Assembly (NCBI GenBank): GCA_963170055.1
Contig: CAUJGJ010000030.1
Coordinates: 1,904,337-1,968,336 of the forward strand
Direction: 5' to 3'
From: Halisarca cf. caerulea
Taxonomy: Eukaryota; Porifera; Demospongiae; Chondrillida; Halisarcidae
DNA: 64,000 nt
The position numbers and the translations under genes are program-made. The notes below the pieces were generated by a model. That model searched no databases and was not told where the DNA came from. It saw only the letters and a program-made list of their open reading frames with translations. Positions 48,501 to 57,372 of this stretch are shown here, piece by piece (position 1 is the stretch's first letter; every line of letters starts with the position of its first letter).

Positions 48501-51500
48501 TCTCAGTATTAACAGAAGTAATTAAATTTAGCAAAATTTACCTACCTATGATTCCTTTCCCAATTAATACTTTGAGCCAATACAAGCTCCACAATTTACT
48601 TTAATGCAAGCTTGTGGCCCATTTTCTTGGCCAGTATGCATGGGTATTTCACTGTTGACGGCCATTTCCTATTGCGCAATAAACACGTGATCATCGATGG
48701 CTTGTGGTTCTATGGGTTTAGCCACTGTGCCTGAACTCCCACCTGCTCCAAATGAGCATAGACTGAAACTTTACTTGGTCACTTTTAAAGAAATTAATAT
48801 GTGTCTTTTGTAATCTTTTGCTTATTTTCTGCCTCATGAGTTAAGGTGTAATGGCATAGCCGCTGATTGGACTATTGCATGTGTTGTTATGAGCGCATGA
48901 TGTTTTACATGAGTATTGTGTGTATGGTACAGGTTCATTAATTATTCATTGATTGTACATTCTTTTGGTTGGGGTTTTGTGGTTAGATGCATCATTGTAA
49001 TTTCATGTCCTATCTGTAACATGATACTTCCTTTTGGTTTGATCCATTGGTTCCTGGTCACACTGTTCTTTGTAATTACACCATATTTAGATCAGTTATT
49101 GTTGTACCACCTTTCTGTCTCTTAGTAACCACTTTCACTTTTCCTTCTGTTGTCTAAGAGACCAACCACATCTAAGAATATATTTTAGTAGCCTATGTTT
49201 CGCCATCTTGTGGTTTCCTGTACCATCTAGTATTTAAGTAGCTCTTACTTTGCTGTACTCGTCCTTTCAGTACTCTCAGTTGTTTCAGTGTGTGGAGTAA
49301 TTAAGAGATTCATTCTCGTGAACTGTCTCAGCGCTATTGAGATAACAATAGACGTTTCAAGGAAATAAGCAATACAGTTTACAAACTTTAAGGTATTAAA
49401 ATTACTTTTATGTAGGTTAATGGTACTTATATTCATTGGTAAAAATCACCGTGTAATGCTTTTCAGAGTGCAATTAATGACACAATTTCTGCTCCACCAC
49501 TGCATTTGAGCTCCTACACCCCTGTTATAGTTTCAAGAATTATCAATCAATATATATCCCATAACAAAAGCAGTTTTGTCAATGTGTACAGTTTTCCATG
49601 TCTGACAATACAATGGCAAAAAGGGTTTTGTAGTTGTGCATTGACCATACACTATAAAAAGCACCATCATGGTGGCAAATTCTCACAGTAAGAAGAGAGG
49701 ACTTCAACATGTAAAGACGCGACTATTCTAAAATTCTGTTCTTAACTTCTAAAAAGCGCTTTAAATTAAGGGCAACTGAACCCAAAAAACAAGTTGCTCT
49801 CAAAATGTAGGGGCATGCATGAAAGTAATCAGGTGTTGGTCAATTTGGCATATGTCGCTTAGTTTGGGAGTTATTTGAGCTCAAAGACCCAAAAATGGCT
49901 ATGTGACATCACATTTCGAGCACCATGTTTTTTCATTGACATTTCTATGATGTCACAACGTGACGTAGTTGGTAGTGACCTACCATAGAGATTTTATGGT
50001 GTTCACCTAATATGGATGCCGTCTTCCTTTGCTGTTTGCCCGCACCATCAACATTGTCAGATTATTTCCATGTGTTAGCCTCTATCATCTCTCCGTGGAG
50101 GGTTTAAGACGATTTGAGGCGAAAGTAGTCCCTCTGAAGCTCAAAAATTCACATTTCGGCGACTCAAATGTACCAACTATGTTTCTTATACCACTTTGCT
50201 TCACTTATTACAAAAGAATACTTGCGCCGAGGCATTTTGGAGGTTCTCAATTGACCTCCGGAGCTACTCTGATTATAGTTTATCTTCTCTCTGTCGTTTC
50301 AAGTGTCAAACGATATACTACAAGAAGAGAACACTAGCAGTCAACCTTAAGCGGGTGCTTAGTGACAGAATCATAATTTTGCAACCATAGAGTTATCACT
50401 GTTTCCAGATGCCACAGCTTCAAATGGCTCTAGGAAGACAGACGTCTGTATACAGTTCCTCTAGGAACAGTATACAGATGGTTGATCACCAGGAATGAAA
50501 AAATCCAGACAAATAGGCATAAATGCATGACTGTGTGAGCTGGATAGCTCTGTTCAGAATGCTGTGTGCTTCTTTTATTGTTCAGACAGTTATTTATAGC
50601 CAAATCAGTGTCATTTGGTACAAGTACTTTTGTGGGTCACTAAGTGCTGAAAGCTCTAGCTGTTATCCGTATCCACCAAAGCTGCATTTCAGTGGTACAG
50701 TACAATCACAAACAACTATTTTTATTGGATTGTGATCTTTTAGGTTGCCAATGGTATAAACCTAGTTTGCCTTAATTCAGTGCAGTTGGTACGGTGTTAA
50801 GCTAACATAGGCTTTACTTGGCCTTTTTACGCACAATCATCGCGGTACATTCGTATTGCTTCTTCAAAGGATGTTACTGAGCTAGTCGTTTTCGGTTATG
50901 CCACAATCGGCTCCTTCTAGCAATTCTCCATTGTTGTAACTTTGCTCGAACTGTTAAAGTAGCGTCTACGCCATACAAACGACCAGCAAAATGTACTAAA
51001 CACAATAATCTGAGACAAAGCATTGCTGTTCTCCCAATGTGCTATTTAATAAGACCTTTTCTGGGAATTCCACTCTTCATTAGCAGCACTGCATGGGCAG
51101 AGCAGTAACAAATGTTCCTTGGAAACCTCCCATCACGGGATTGGTCAAGGAAAATCCAAAACCACTATTAAACAGACAGCTTCGCCGAACACCTAGATTA
51201 ATGCCAAGTATACCATGCAGTTTGTTAGCAGGTCAACAGTATCAGTCAGCTATATAATATAGGCATTCTAAATCAGTGAAAATGTCTGTTTAATACCAAT
51301 TGACCAGCGGTTTTGGATTTTCCTTGACCAATCCCATGATAAGAGGTTTCCAAGGAACATCCGTTATACTGCTCTACCCAGTGCTAATGATGAAGGGTGG
51401 AATTCTCAGAAAAGGCCTTATAGCACATTAGCAAAACAGCAATGTTTCCTCTCAGATTATCATGGTTACAATTTTCTATCTATTAATTCTTGCTTCATCC

Positions 51501-54500
51501 GTACAGTTTCTCTTCGAAATGATAGCACAAGTTTTGATTGATTGCAGCATAGCCAATTAAATTTTGTATAATTTTTGGACTCTCTGATGATTGCACTCAA
51601 CCGCCTAATATTATTATCACCGATAATTAATACCCCCATATTTCAAGCAAATCATCAATGACATTTAATTTTAAAATATAATGGTTGCCTATATTTCCAC
51701 TTAGGCGGTAAATGAAATTTCTTTTAGGTGACTTTCTTAGCTCTACATGTGCAACTACTATAATGCATGGATTTTAGTAAAGTATGTCATTATTCAATAA
51801 AAATCCTTTGCAAGCTATACAGTGCCCCTCTATTCCCAGATAAGGGACATAATATTATACCTGCGCATGAAACTTGGTCAAGTTTCGCAACATCCATTTT
51901 GCCATTGTAACCATGAAGGGCATTATAAATACCATGAGTGTTTTAAATTAGTAAATGTTAACTTTAAATTCAAAACAATCACCAAATTAAGTTTACAAAA
52001 CATTGCATTCAATGAATGTTCAGCTGTAGCAGTTACACTTCGATGCTTCTATATATTTCATATTTGCAAGTGATGCAAGTGCATGGGGCAGCAGCACTCA
52101 TATACAAGTTTTTGACTAAAAATACTTGTTTCAACTAATCACAAAGAACAATACATTCAACAGGAGCATGTATAATATGCATGACTAGTCCTTAATTTAC
52201 CTTGTGATAAACGACGCATAAGGTTATTTTCATATTCTGAGTATTCCCAGGAAACAGTGGATGAAGGAGAACCTGAACCAATGAAATGTGAGAGTATAGT
52301 TTAAATTACCACAATGTGGTACAAGTATACAATTATTAAGCAACATTAATTTAAAATAGCAAGGGTTTTATAAATATATATAATATATTATGCCTCTACT
52401 TTGTGGAGTTTTTAAAATGCAGAACATATATTATACTGAACACTAAATTATGATAATACATGCAATCAACAATTATAACACCATGCACCTTCAATATTTG
52501 CCTGAAATTTTAGCAATACTGCGTGAAAACAGTTTCCATCGTGCATGTTGCATATAGAATTAAGAAACACAGTTACTTACCCAGGGGGCATAGCCAGGTA
52601 GTTTTCCAACCCTATCCCTAACCCCTTTGGAAAAATCCTCAAATTACAAAATTTGTATGCATTTTAATTTGTAAATATTGCAGAATAGGAATTAACCTTG
52701 TATTTGATTTACTAGCTGCTTAGATTTTATGACTGAGCCACTTTTAGCCATGAGTAGACCAGGTCCTATAAATGATTAGTTGTTACTAAATTAAATACAA
52801 AGTTTTAATCCCTTATCTTAAGTGCTGCACTTCCTAAAAATGTATGACATCGCGGAACGGGTGGCCATTTCATCGAAGTAGTCATACAACGTCACAATGT
52901 TATCACTGCTGACTTAATTAACCTGTAATCCATGTACAAGGTGTTAATTGATGGTCAGATCATACCTCATACTCAATAAATGGTTTGCATGGTGCATGAT
53001 GATCTATTTTATAGAACCTTTTCATTTTTATCACCAAGAAACTTCAGATACCCTTCGTCACAAAATTTTTGCGATCATTAATTTTTGCAGATTTCGTGTA
53101 TACAGGATGCATGGAGTAGCAAAACTTGATTTTGTTCCGTGGAAAAATTTTTTGGTGTAATATTATGCAAATGTCATAATGATATGGCTGCCATCCAGTA
53201 CCAGAGATTGCATGCTCGTATACGTTAGGCACCCTCATCAAATAAACAATGAAACAGACTAGAAATCTTTGTTGCATGTCTAGTGACCTATAAATATACA
53301 GCATCGTCTTCAACAATGCTCACATACACTGCATAACAATCGTGTGAGTTTCCTGGCTGTTGCTCACAATTAAACCACAGTTAGGCATCCATCCTTAACA
53401 ATATATATAAACGTGGAAAACACAAAATTTTAAGCAGGGTCTCCTTCCATTTTGTGCTTTAGTTGAAAACTATTTCATTTGCACCACATGCATTTTTGAA
53501 AGGTGTCATACAACATCTCATCCATTTGTATCTATTCTTGAACGGTGCAAATGAGTCTTATGATGATGTAATATGGTTAGGCTATTGCACAACAGAGAGC
53601 TGCAGTTGCATGCGAGATTAAAACTCGCGAAAATTTATGCCTACCCAATAGCGAATATTCGGGGGGAAGGGTATAATAGCTTCAGCTATCTATAGAGGCT
53701 GAATAGTTTGGCAACTGTTTCAAGATGCACATGCAACTAGAGCAGCTATGTATGCTGACTATGATAGCCAATCTTTTATTTTGAATTTGCTTGTGATGAT
53801 AATTATATACTCGTCTTTTAATTGCTTGCGGGGAATATGACCTGACAGTTGGCAGAAAATAATCATTTCTGGACCAGGTGTTAAATGTAATATGTCATTG
53901 ATCATTCCTACATTGGTGTACAGTTCTGCTCTTTATACTATATTATGATGGGAAAATTGTGGGATATGCTTTGGAAAGAGCCCAAATGTACCACATGCAG
54001 TTAAGAATAAAAAAATTGGTAATGTCATTGAGACATTTAATACTCCATTGCCATGCAATCAGAATTGGAGAAGTTGCAAGAAGAATTATCAGCAAACCTA
54101 TTCTTCCATCATTAATGTTGATAACCAGGACACTGTTGGCATTAATCAACTTTGTGTGGGACGGAAGAATAATAGTTGTGAAGCAGCAATTCCATGAATG
54201 CTCTAGATAAAATTTTTGAGATGGAAACCACTGAAGGAGTTCTGATGATAGATGCATCAAATCCTTTTAACAATCTAAATTGCAAGGCCACGCTATAGGG
54301 AATGTTCACCAGCTATGTCCTTCTCTATAGCCGACATACTACCGTATATTCTCTAAAAATTCGTCACATCTAGTTTCACAAAAATTTCGTCTGACAAGAG
54401 AATTTAGAGTAACTGTTGTTTTCCCACCTATGAGAAAGGCTGACGAAACCTTAGATTTGAGCGACGAATACTTAGAGAGCTGATGAAATTGTAGGGTTCG

Positions 54501-56709
54501 GCTATTATATGCACCAATAATGATTTAAATAATCCTAAAAAGTAGCTAAATTGCTTTTCTTAGCTCTTTGGTGCACGGTTCGCAATTTGGAGGGGGTAGC
54601 TCATCGCGTAGCCGCCATTTTTGTCACCCGCACTCAATGGTAGGCCTATACTTTGCTGAGTGAAAACAGCGAATACACCATCCAAAGCACAGGAAGAAGA
54701 ACCACTGTAAGAATTACAAACTTAAATTAAATTCTATTGGGCTATATTTACTCAAATTGGTTGAAATAGCAAGTAGTAGCTTGAGTCCTAAGAATGCAGA
54801 TAATATTCGACGCATACTATTCTGCGGAAAGATCATTCGCAGACAAGTCGAAGACTTTGTGTTTGCAGAGTATTACTAGAGCTGCAAACCTAAGGACCGT
54901 ATGTGATATCTATTCCCTTTGTGAAGATCGGGTATCTAGAAAAAAGTGAAAAAGAATCGATATTATCGGCGAACAGCGCGAGTCGTACAGCTGGAAGAAA
55001 TCGTTATCGCTTTTGGGTAAATTTGAACCCAAAATTTATTTTAACGATCTATGTTACAATTCAATGGTTGTTACAAAAGTTAGATATAGAGTAATGTGGG
55101 GAGTTATGGGACACCTAAGGGTCTTTCCTTGTAGAGAGGCAATAGATGAAGTTGAAGAATAATTTACTAGGATTCCAGTTAGGGCCACATATCATCTATA
55201 ATTGAACATAGAATCCAATGACTCACATATTAACATATAAGCAAAGATACAAAGAGTTCTTTAGGGACACTTGGGTAGGCCATTATTGGTCGCAAAGCCT
55301 AATAATGGCCGCTCTTCACACACAGGGCTCTGTCTCATGTCATCAATAATTTTGGTAATTTTTTTCCTAGCATGGAAAACAGCATATTTTTAGCTTTTTG
55401 ATGATGGTACAGTATTTTTTATTGATGTTTTTTGATATTTGGTGCTATCATCACTACTTTGAAATTGAGCATTTTTTAGCTTCTTCAAGACTGTCACATT
55501 TATAGGGTAGGAATACAGTAGTTGGTAACTTGTGTGCGTTTACACTGTCACAGCCACTGAGTTCTTTGCAATTGGATGGTGTGTTCAACAGATGGCAAAC
55601 AAACCTGCACAGCAATTTTGGAATTTTGTGCACACTTCCTGATGCCGCTGTTCAAGCTATCACGTAATGGCTAAAAATAGCCTCCATCCCGTGATACCCT
55701 ACCCTACTCTAAATTGTTTCGCTGATAGCTTCTTATTTTGCCGATTTAGAGGTACATTTTTCCTTTCGTCCCTAGCCGCCATTTTCTCCAATAATTACGT
55801 AAGTGGTCACTTCTTTTGGAGGGCATGCAGTGTATATGTATTACCCTATAGCCATCTTGCCCTTGCCCACCTAGCCCTGTACCTGTTTTACAACTTACCT
55901 TTGTTCCAAGTGTTTTTGGAGGATCTTTTTTGGTAAAACCTTTCTGCACGGTCCTGTGTCAATCCTACATCCCTTTATACCATAATTTTTAGATGGTATT
56001 ACACCCTAAGTTCTACTTATAATGTATCAGTTATAACAACCAATATTCCAGCCTGACAACGAAAATCTAATCAGCTTGCTATGGGCCTAGTATGGCGTGG
56101 CCAAATCGAATTCGATGTGTATGATATTATAATTAAGGTAAAGGACCCAAATTTCGTAAAGCCCCTTAATTCGTGCATAGCTGTTAAAAAGTATTTCAAC
56201 TTGAATTGAGTGGGTTAGAACACTTAAGCAATATCGAATTCACAAATCCTTTTCGCTGCGCATTCTAAAGAAATGGTAATCTGACCTACTCAATTCAAGT
56301 TGAAATGCTTTTTGGCGGCTATGCACGAATTAAGGGGCTTTACGAAATTTGGGTACCTTACCTTATGTCTGGACCTGAGGGCCGAATTACCCAACGTGCT
56401 CCATAGCTAGGTTGTTGACAAAAAAAATAATCTATATATTAAATAAAACCTACTTGATAGTGGCAAAAAGGGTTCTTGCCCTGTCACATCTGAAAATGAC
56501 GACCACGACAAAGAGTCATCCGTACACGAGGAGCTGTCTAATTCTGATCCAACTCCTTCCTCGTCTATTCCAGAGTCAGGCGGTGTGTTGTTTCCGTTTG
56601 CGCTGGAAAATGGTGGAAGAACTGAGACATCGGGTGTATACTGGGTATTGGCCTGATGATCTTGCTTTTGGTACTGTTGCCCACTTGAGTTAGAGCTTGA
56701 TTCGGCCAT
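29729..56709 (-). CDS. Uncharacterised 429-aa protein with HEPN-like R-N-x3-H motif, 6 exons
   Basis: Exons on the minus strand: 56454-56709 (start), 52201-52272, 47914-47998, 47400-47520, 39140-39283, 29729-30340. Every junction has AG/GT borders and the phases match at all five introns, giving 1290 nt. Residues 1-110 are Ser/Asn-rich and probably disordered (MAESSSNSSGQQYQKQDHQA, then PDSGIDEEGVGSELDSSS). The middle is helical (WVRIAEAGLVRVAITAFRH; YVSVYILIAIRECKYSKVTA). The C-terminal 200 residues are helix-rich and include DYKILVCIRNAVTHGNVYAVG. RNAVTH fits the R-[polar]-x3-H signature of HEPN domains, where it forms the RNase or nucleotide-binding site; this assignment is inference from one motif. 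The last exon may instead splice after ERPTQ, where GT follows. I do not recognise the family. Introns contain most of the mobile elements of the window. Confidence 0.7.
30440..30542 (+). repeat. (GT)n microsatellite
   Basis: About 45 GT units with few interruptions, in the last intron of the HEPN-like gene (CA on its sense strand). Confidence 0.95.
30850..31754. mobile_element. 905-bp non-autonomous DNA transposon, CACAGGGTGTTTATAAC ends
   Basis: Begins CACAGGGTGTTTATAACC and ends GTTATAAATACCCTGTG, its inverse complement with one mismatch. A second copy at 46126-46884 shares termini and scattered internal blocks such as CATCTTTCAGATGA. The longest internal frame (31272-31685) is not kept in the other copy, so I do not call a gene. 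Confidence 0.8.
31836..32016. mobile_element. Pogo-like MITE remnant
   Basis: Starts GTACAGTCAAAACTGTTTAT and ends AAAGAGATTTGACTGCA, imperfectly inverted; typical pogo/Tigger-type ends. Confidence 0.45.
32441..32651. mobile_element. 211-bp MITE, TAGGCACCAATTTT ends
   Basis: Start TAGGCACCAATTTTAGCGGG, end ...CGTGAAAATTAGTGCCTA. Interior contains TTTCGCGAA motifs like those of the MITEs at 1521 and 41883. Flanked by TA-type sites. Confidence 0.7.
32963..33516. mobile_element. MITE nested in the Kolobok-like element
   Basis: CATAGGCAAAGGAACCATG ... CATTCCTACGCCTATG with inverted ends and TAAGG on both flanks as a 5-bp target duplication. Related to 22804-22974. Confidence 0.65.
33703..34296 (+). 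CDS. Free-standing P2X7 C-terminal (ballast) zinc domain protein
   Basis: The frame starts MVDILPYQFKPNHNPGEFPP and has WCSCVKSTVMVSERECLCCR with a following YNCVTELEEF, then YQFAAYKQFTYCAHSKLGEK and VPSCVVKAIRAVSP. The order C-x-C, C-x-C-C, C-x-T-E, AY-x-QF, PSC-V-x-x-IR is the signature of the cytoplasmic tail domain of vertebrate P2X7 receptors (P2RX7_C), a zinc-binding module; no channel part is present. The frame stays open through 34296, but 34058-34145 looks like an intron (AATAG/GTACGT ... TTTAG); its phases do not fit cleanly, so either reading is possible. It lies inside the Kolobok-like transposon, convergent with the transposase. Function unknown. Confidence 0.75.
   Translation: MVDILPYQFKPNHNPGEFPPEDDEAEDRPNLSNCMTPDASIIWCSCVKSTVMVSERECLCCREVRTISEVVHDTTYNCVTELEEFKTAVWKISMKASFNGYVGDGFLPHCSQRSHASPIGTYNLNFPRQYTVSVFNLTHKFLTLLVFRSYQFAAYKQFTYCAHSKLGEKSAKKVPSCVVKAIRAVSPCRIEQHIHRT
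34451..34640 (-). pseudogene. Reverse-transcriptase C-terminal fragment
   Basis: The minus strand reads VETSGVFGPETRVFLHKLSS and FYLTQQLSIAIQRGNALSIL, then a stop at 34451. The pair 'ET-G-(W/F)G-x(4)-F-x(2)-L' and 'FL-QRLS-AIQRGNA' is the usual C-terminus of retrotransposon proteins that also carry the SGAWLNALP motif, pieces of which lie at 59925-60170. Only the tail is present. It sits between the P2X7-tail gene and the transposase remnant. Confidence 0.6.
34916..37833 (-). pseudogene. THAP plus DDE-type transposase, decayed
   Basis: From the right: Met at 37833 and MPYCIALGCDNSANRP, then REWLASLRLT, then VCSLHFEAKYF (C2CH of a THAP finger, one frameshift inside); a long open part 36780-37113 with HEQVFLVLELSLLSLFVGCP and SQPLVGKAPAGNLL; 36396-36779 with LSGDGGCDSPGYSAKYGTYS; then TLATDRHCQIAAFM and HQFDVWHLAKSV near 36310-36395; after an insertion, HIVNVHKWDNDHF, KKWLTLNGPAHQALKG and CPKRQHFNYVGMC with several stops near 35230-35560; and 34916-35224 with QPRYKLVFPKGSKRWVAK. 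GDG-x2-DSPG and TDRH supply two catalytic-type Asp. Frameshifts and stops make it a pseudogene. Confidence 0.75.
35605..36200. mobile_element. Probable MITE inserted in the transposase remnant
   Basis: About 600 bp interrupt the transposase between HQFDVWHLAKSV and HIVNVHKWDN. The ends CTTCATAAAAATTGTGACG ... and (inverse) GCTTCATAAAAAAACTGATG, followed by TAGCGCTTTTCCGGT and TAGCCCTTTCCGGT, are imperfect inverted repeats. Confidence 0.5.
38082..41882. other. Intronic stretch around exon 39140-39283; no other gene seen
   Basis: Holds exon 5 of the HEPN-like gene. Two copies of a CAGTGKCAGATCTA motif, at 39834 and 40203 in the same orientation and each followed by G-rich DNA, resemble ends of hAT-type repeats. 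No conserved frame found on either strand. Confidence 0.45.
41883..42094. mobile_element. 212-bp MITE, TACCGTATACCCGGAAAG ends
   Basis: Begins TACCGTATACCCGGAAAGTT and ends with the inverse, AACTTTCCCAGTATACGGTA. Interior has four TTTCGCGAA-type motifs. Flanks are TA-rich. Confidence 0.75.
42105..42890 (+). mobile_element. 786-bp DNA transposon fragment with a Myb/SANT-like reading frame
   Basis: Ends TAGCCATGTCTACACG and (inverse) TAGCTATGTCCACACG are inverted repeats, followed on both sides by AATGCGCATT motifs. Inside, 42299-42517 encodes MAGSSWSIQETRALLNLWVD, NKAIFQRIQCDFTRLGYERT and WLQCRVKIKLR, a trihelix/Myb-SANT-like DNA-binding domain (W-x(6)-L-x2-LW ... RNK ... GY-RT-xQC-x-KIK). 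Such domains accompany PIF/Harbinger transposases. The frame appears shifted after KIK, and no transposase is present. Confidence 0.65.
43016..43750. mobile_element. Dispersed repeat about 730 bp, copy 1
   Basis: Shares long aligned stretches with 44331-45077 (GTTATGATAGCGC, AGTGATAAAATGT, GCGCCTA, AAGTTATTAGTCA, GGTGCTA, GGAACAAGCTGGA, GTAGCACCCAAAGC). Ends GCATGTGAGACATGTCCA and its rough inverse suggest a TIR element. Frames inside differ between copies. Confidence 0.6.
44331..45077. mobile_element. Dispersed repeat about 750 bp, copy 2
   Basis: Same orientation as copy 1, about 1.3 kb downstream, with many substitutions. Starts TCGCATGTGGTACATGTCCA. Confidence 0.6.
45078..46125. other. 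Intronic stretch without a recognised gene
   Basis: AT-rich, with a G-run GGGGGGGG near 45388 and TAGCCTACGGGCCTG nearby that looks like a hAT-type terminus. I see no exon. Confidence 0.4.
46126..46884. mobile_element. 759-bp copy of the CACAGGGTGTTTATAAC element
   Basis: Begins CACAGGGTGTTTATAACCAT and ends GTTATAAATACCCTGTG. It keeps the block order of 30850-31754 but is shorter. GTA lies before and the TGTGTAC palindrome continues after, so the exact target duplication is unclear. Confidence 0.8.
48386..49524. mobile_element. 1.14-kb hAT-like non-autonomous element, CAGGGGYGTAGGAGC ends
   Basis: Left end CAGGGGCGTAGGAGCC; right end is the inverse of CAGGGGTGTAGGAGCTC. TTATA occurs directly at both outer borders. 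CAGGGGCGTAG-type ends are common in hAT elements, but the 8-bp duplication expected for hAT is not visible. Internal frames lack recognised domains. Confidence 0.6.
49770..50400 (+). mobile_element. Partial second Kolobok-like element (one end only)
   Basis: TTAA at 49766-49769 is followed by GGGCAACTGAACCCAAAAAA, AAGTTG, TCAAAATGT, GGGGCAT and, further in, TAGTTGGTAGTGACCTA. These are the same blocks, in order, as the inverse of the right end of the element at 32936-38081. The other end was not found, so limits are approximate. Confidence 0.6.
51005..51470. mobile_element. Foldback element with arms of about 190 bp
   Basis: The left half (for example TCCTTGGAAACCTC and ATTGGTCAAGGAAAATCCAA) reappears inverted in the right half (TTGGATTTTCCTTGACCAAT, GAGGTTTCCAAGGA). 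A spacer of about 90 bp lies between. No coding content. Confidence 0.75.
52273..56133. other. First intron of the HEPN-like gene; no other gene seen
   Basis: Contains GGGGGCATAGCCAGG at 52582, a hAT-type terminus without a visible partner, and ACCGTATATTCTCTAAAAATTCG at 54342, a decayed MITE end. Frames at 53943-54260 and 54903-55094 carry no motif that I recognise. Confidence 0.45.
56134..56365. mobile_element. 232-bp foldback MITE
   Basis: Arms of about 80 bp: TAAGGTAAAGGACCCAAATT ... and, inverted, TAAGGTAAGGTACCCAAATT. Both contain GCCCCTTAATTCGTGCATAG and TTTCAACTTGAATTGAGT. Confidence 0.8.
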
Positions 56710-56789
56710 GGCAGTAGCGAGAATAGATCTGGGGCGTATCCTCGGGCGTATCTAGTCTCGGAACCCGCGTCGGAACCAGACTCACCACG

Positions 56790-56825
56790 CTCTGTGACGT
56801 CAGGCGTATGCATGACGTCAAAGAA
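56790..56825 (-). promoter_or_regulatory. Two perfect CRE sites upstream of the HEPN-like gene
   Basis: TGACGTCA occurs at 56795-56802 and again at 56813-56820, 18 bp apart and 86-111 bp upstream of the start codon at 56709. Tandem CREs at this distance suggest control by CREB/ATF factors; this is inference from motif and position. Confidence 0.5.
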
Positions 56826-56940
56826 CGTGTAATAAATGAATTATTTCAGCAACAACAAGGAAAGCAAACACACTTGTAAGTTAGTATCTAAGACGACATG
56901 TACATGTAATCAAATATAATGTCAGAAGTCTATACGGCTT

Positions 56941-57290
56941 TCAGCAATCTGTGTCACAGTGTTGTTGGTGCAGAAGGATTCTCAAGTGTTCCTTGAGCCA
57001 CGGATACACATGATGGACATTCGCAACAGTGCGAAGCTCAGTTTGCAGTGGATCCAACCAATGGTTCGATGATAAGGCAACCCTTTCTTCTCGCTTATCA
57101 TTGACTCCATGAGTAAAGGATGCATAAGCAGCATGTGGCTGGGTTTGTGCAACCGTAATGAGAGTTTCTAGTTCTTTCATCCATTCTGTAACTTTGTCCT
57201 TTACAAAGATCTGCTGGAATAAATCACTATACCAATTGATCCACCTAATACTTCCCACCCTCAGTGCGCAGATTTGAACTCCTGAAGTGA
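56941..57290 (-). pseudogene. Reverse-transcriptase-like fragment beside the duplicated collagen copy
   Basis: The minus strand reads VTEWMKELETLITVAQTQPH directly followed by AAYASFTHGV, resembling the WxxEIxxLAxIAxTQPHAAYAAFTHG stretch of invertebrate retrotransposon proteins. The rest of the frame (to NHWLDPLQTELRTVANVHHV) I do not recognise. It abuts the left border of collagen copy B. Confidence 0.45.
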
Positions 57291-57372
57291 ATGAAGTATA
57301 ATATAATATACTAATCAAATTATTAGTTGTATTCAACTGTCCTACATGCATGTCCTTATTCCTCAAAGATTG

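Noticed and set aside
53943..54260. 105-codon minus frame and 83-codon plus frame
   Set aside because: Hydrophobic, unmatched, AT-rich and without motifs; likely chance frames in an intron.
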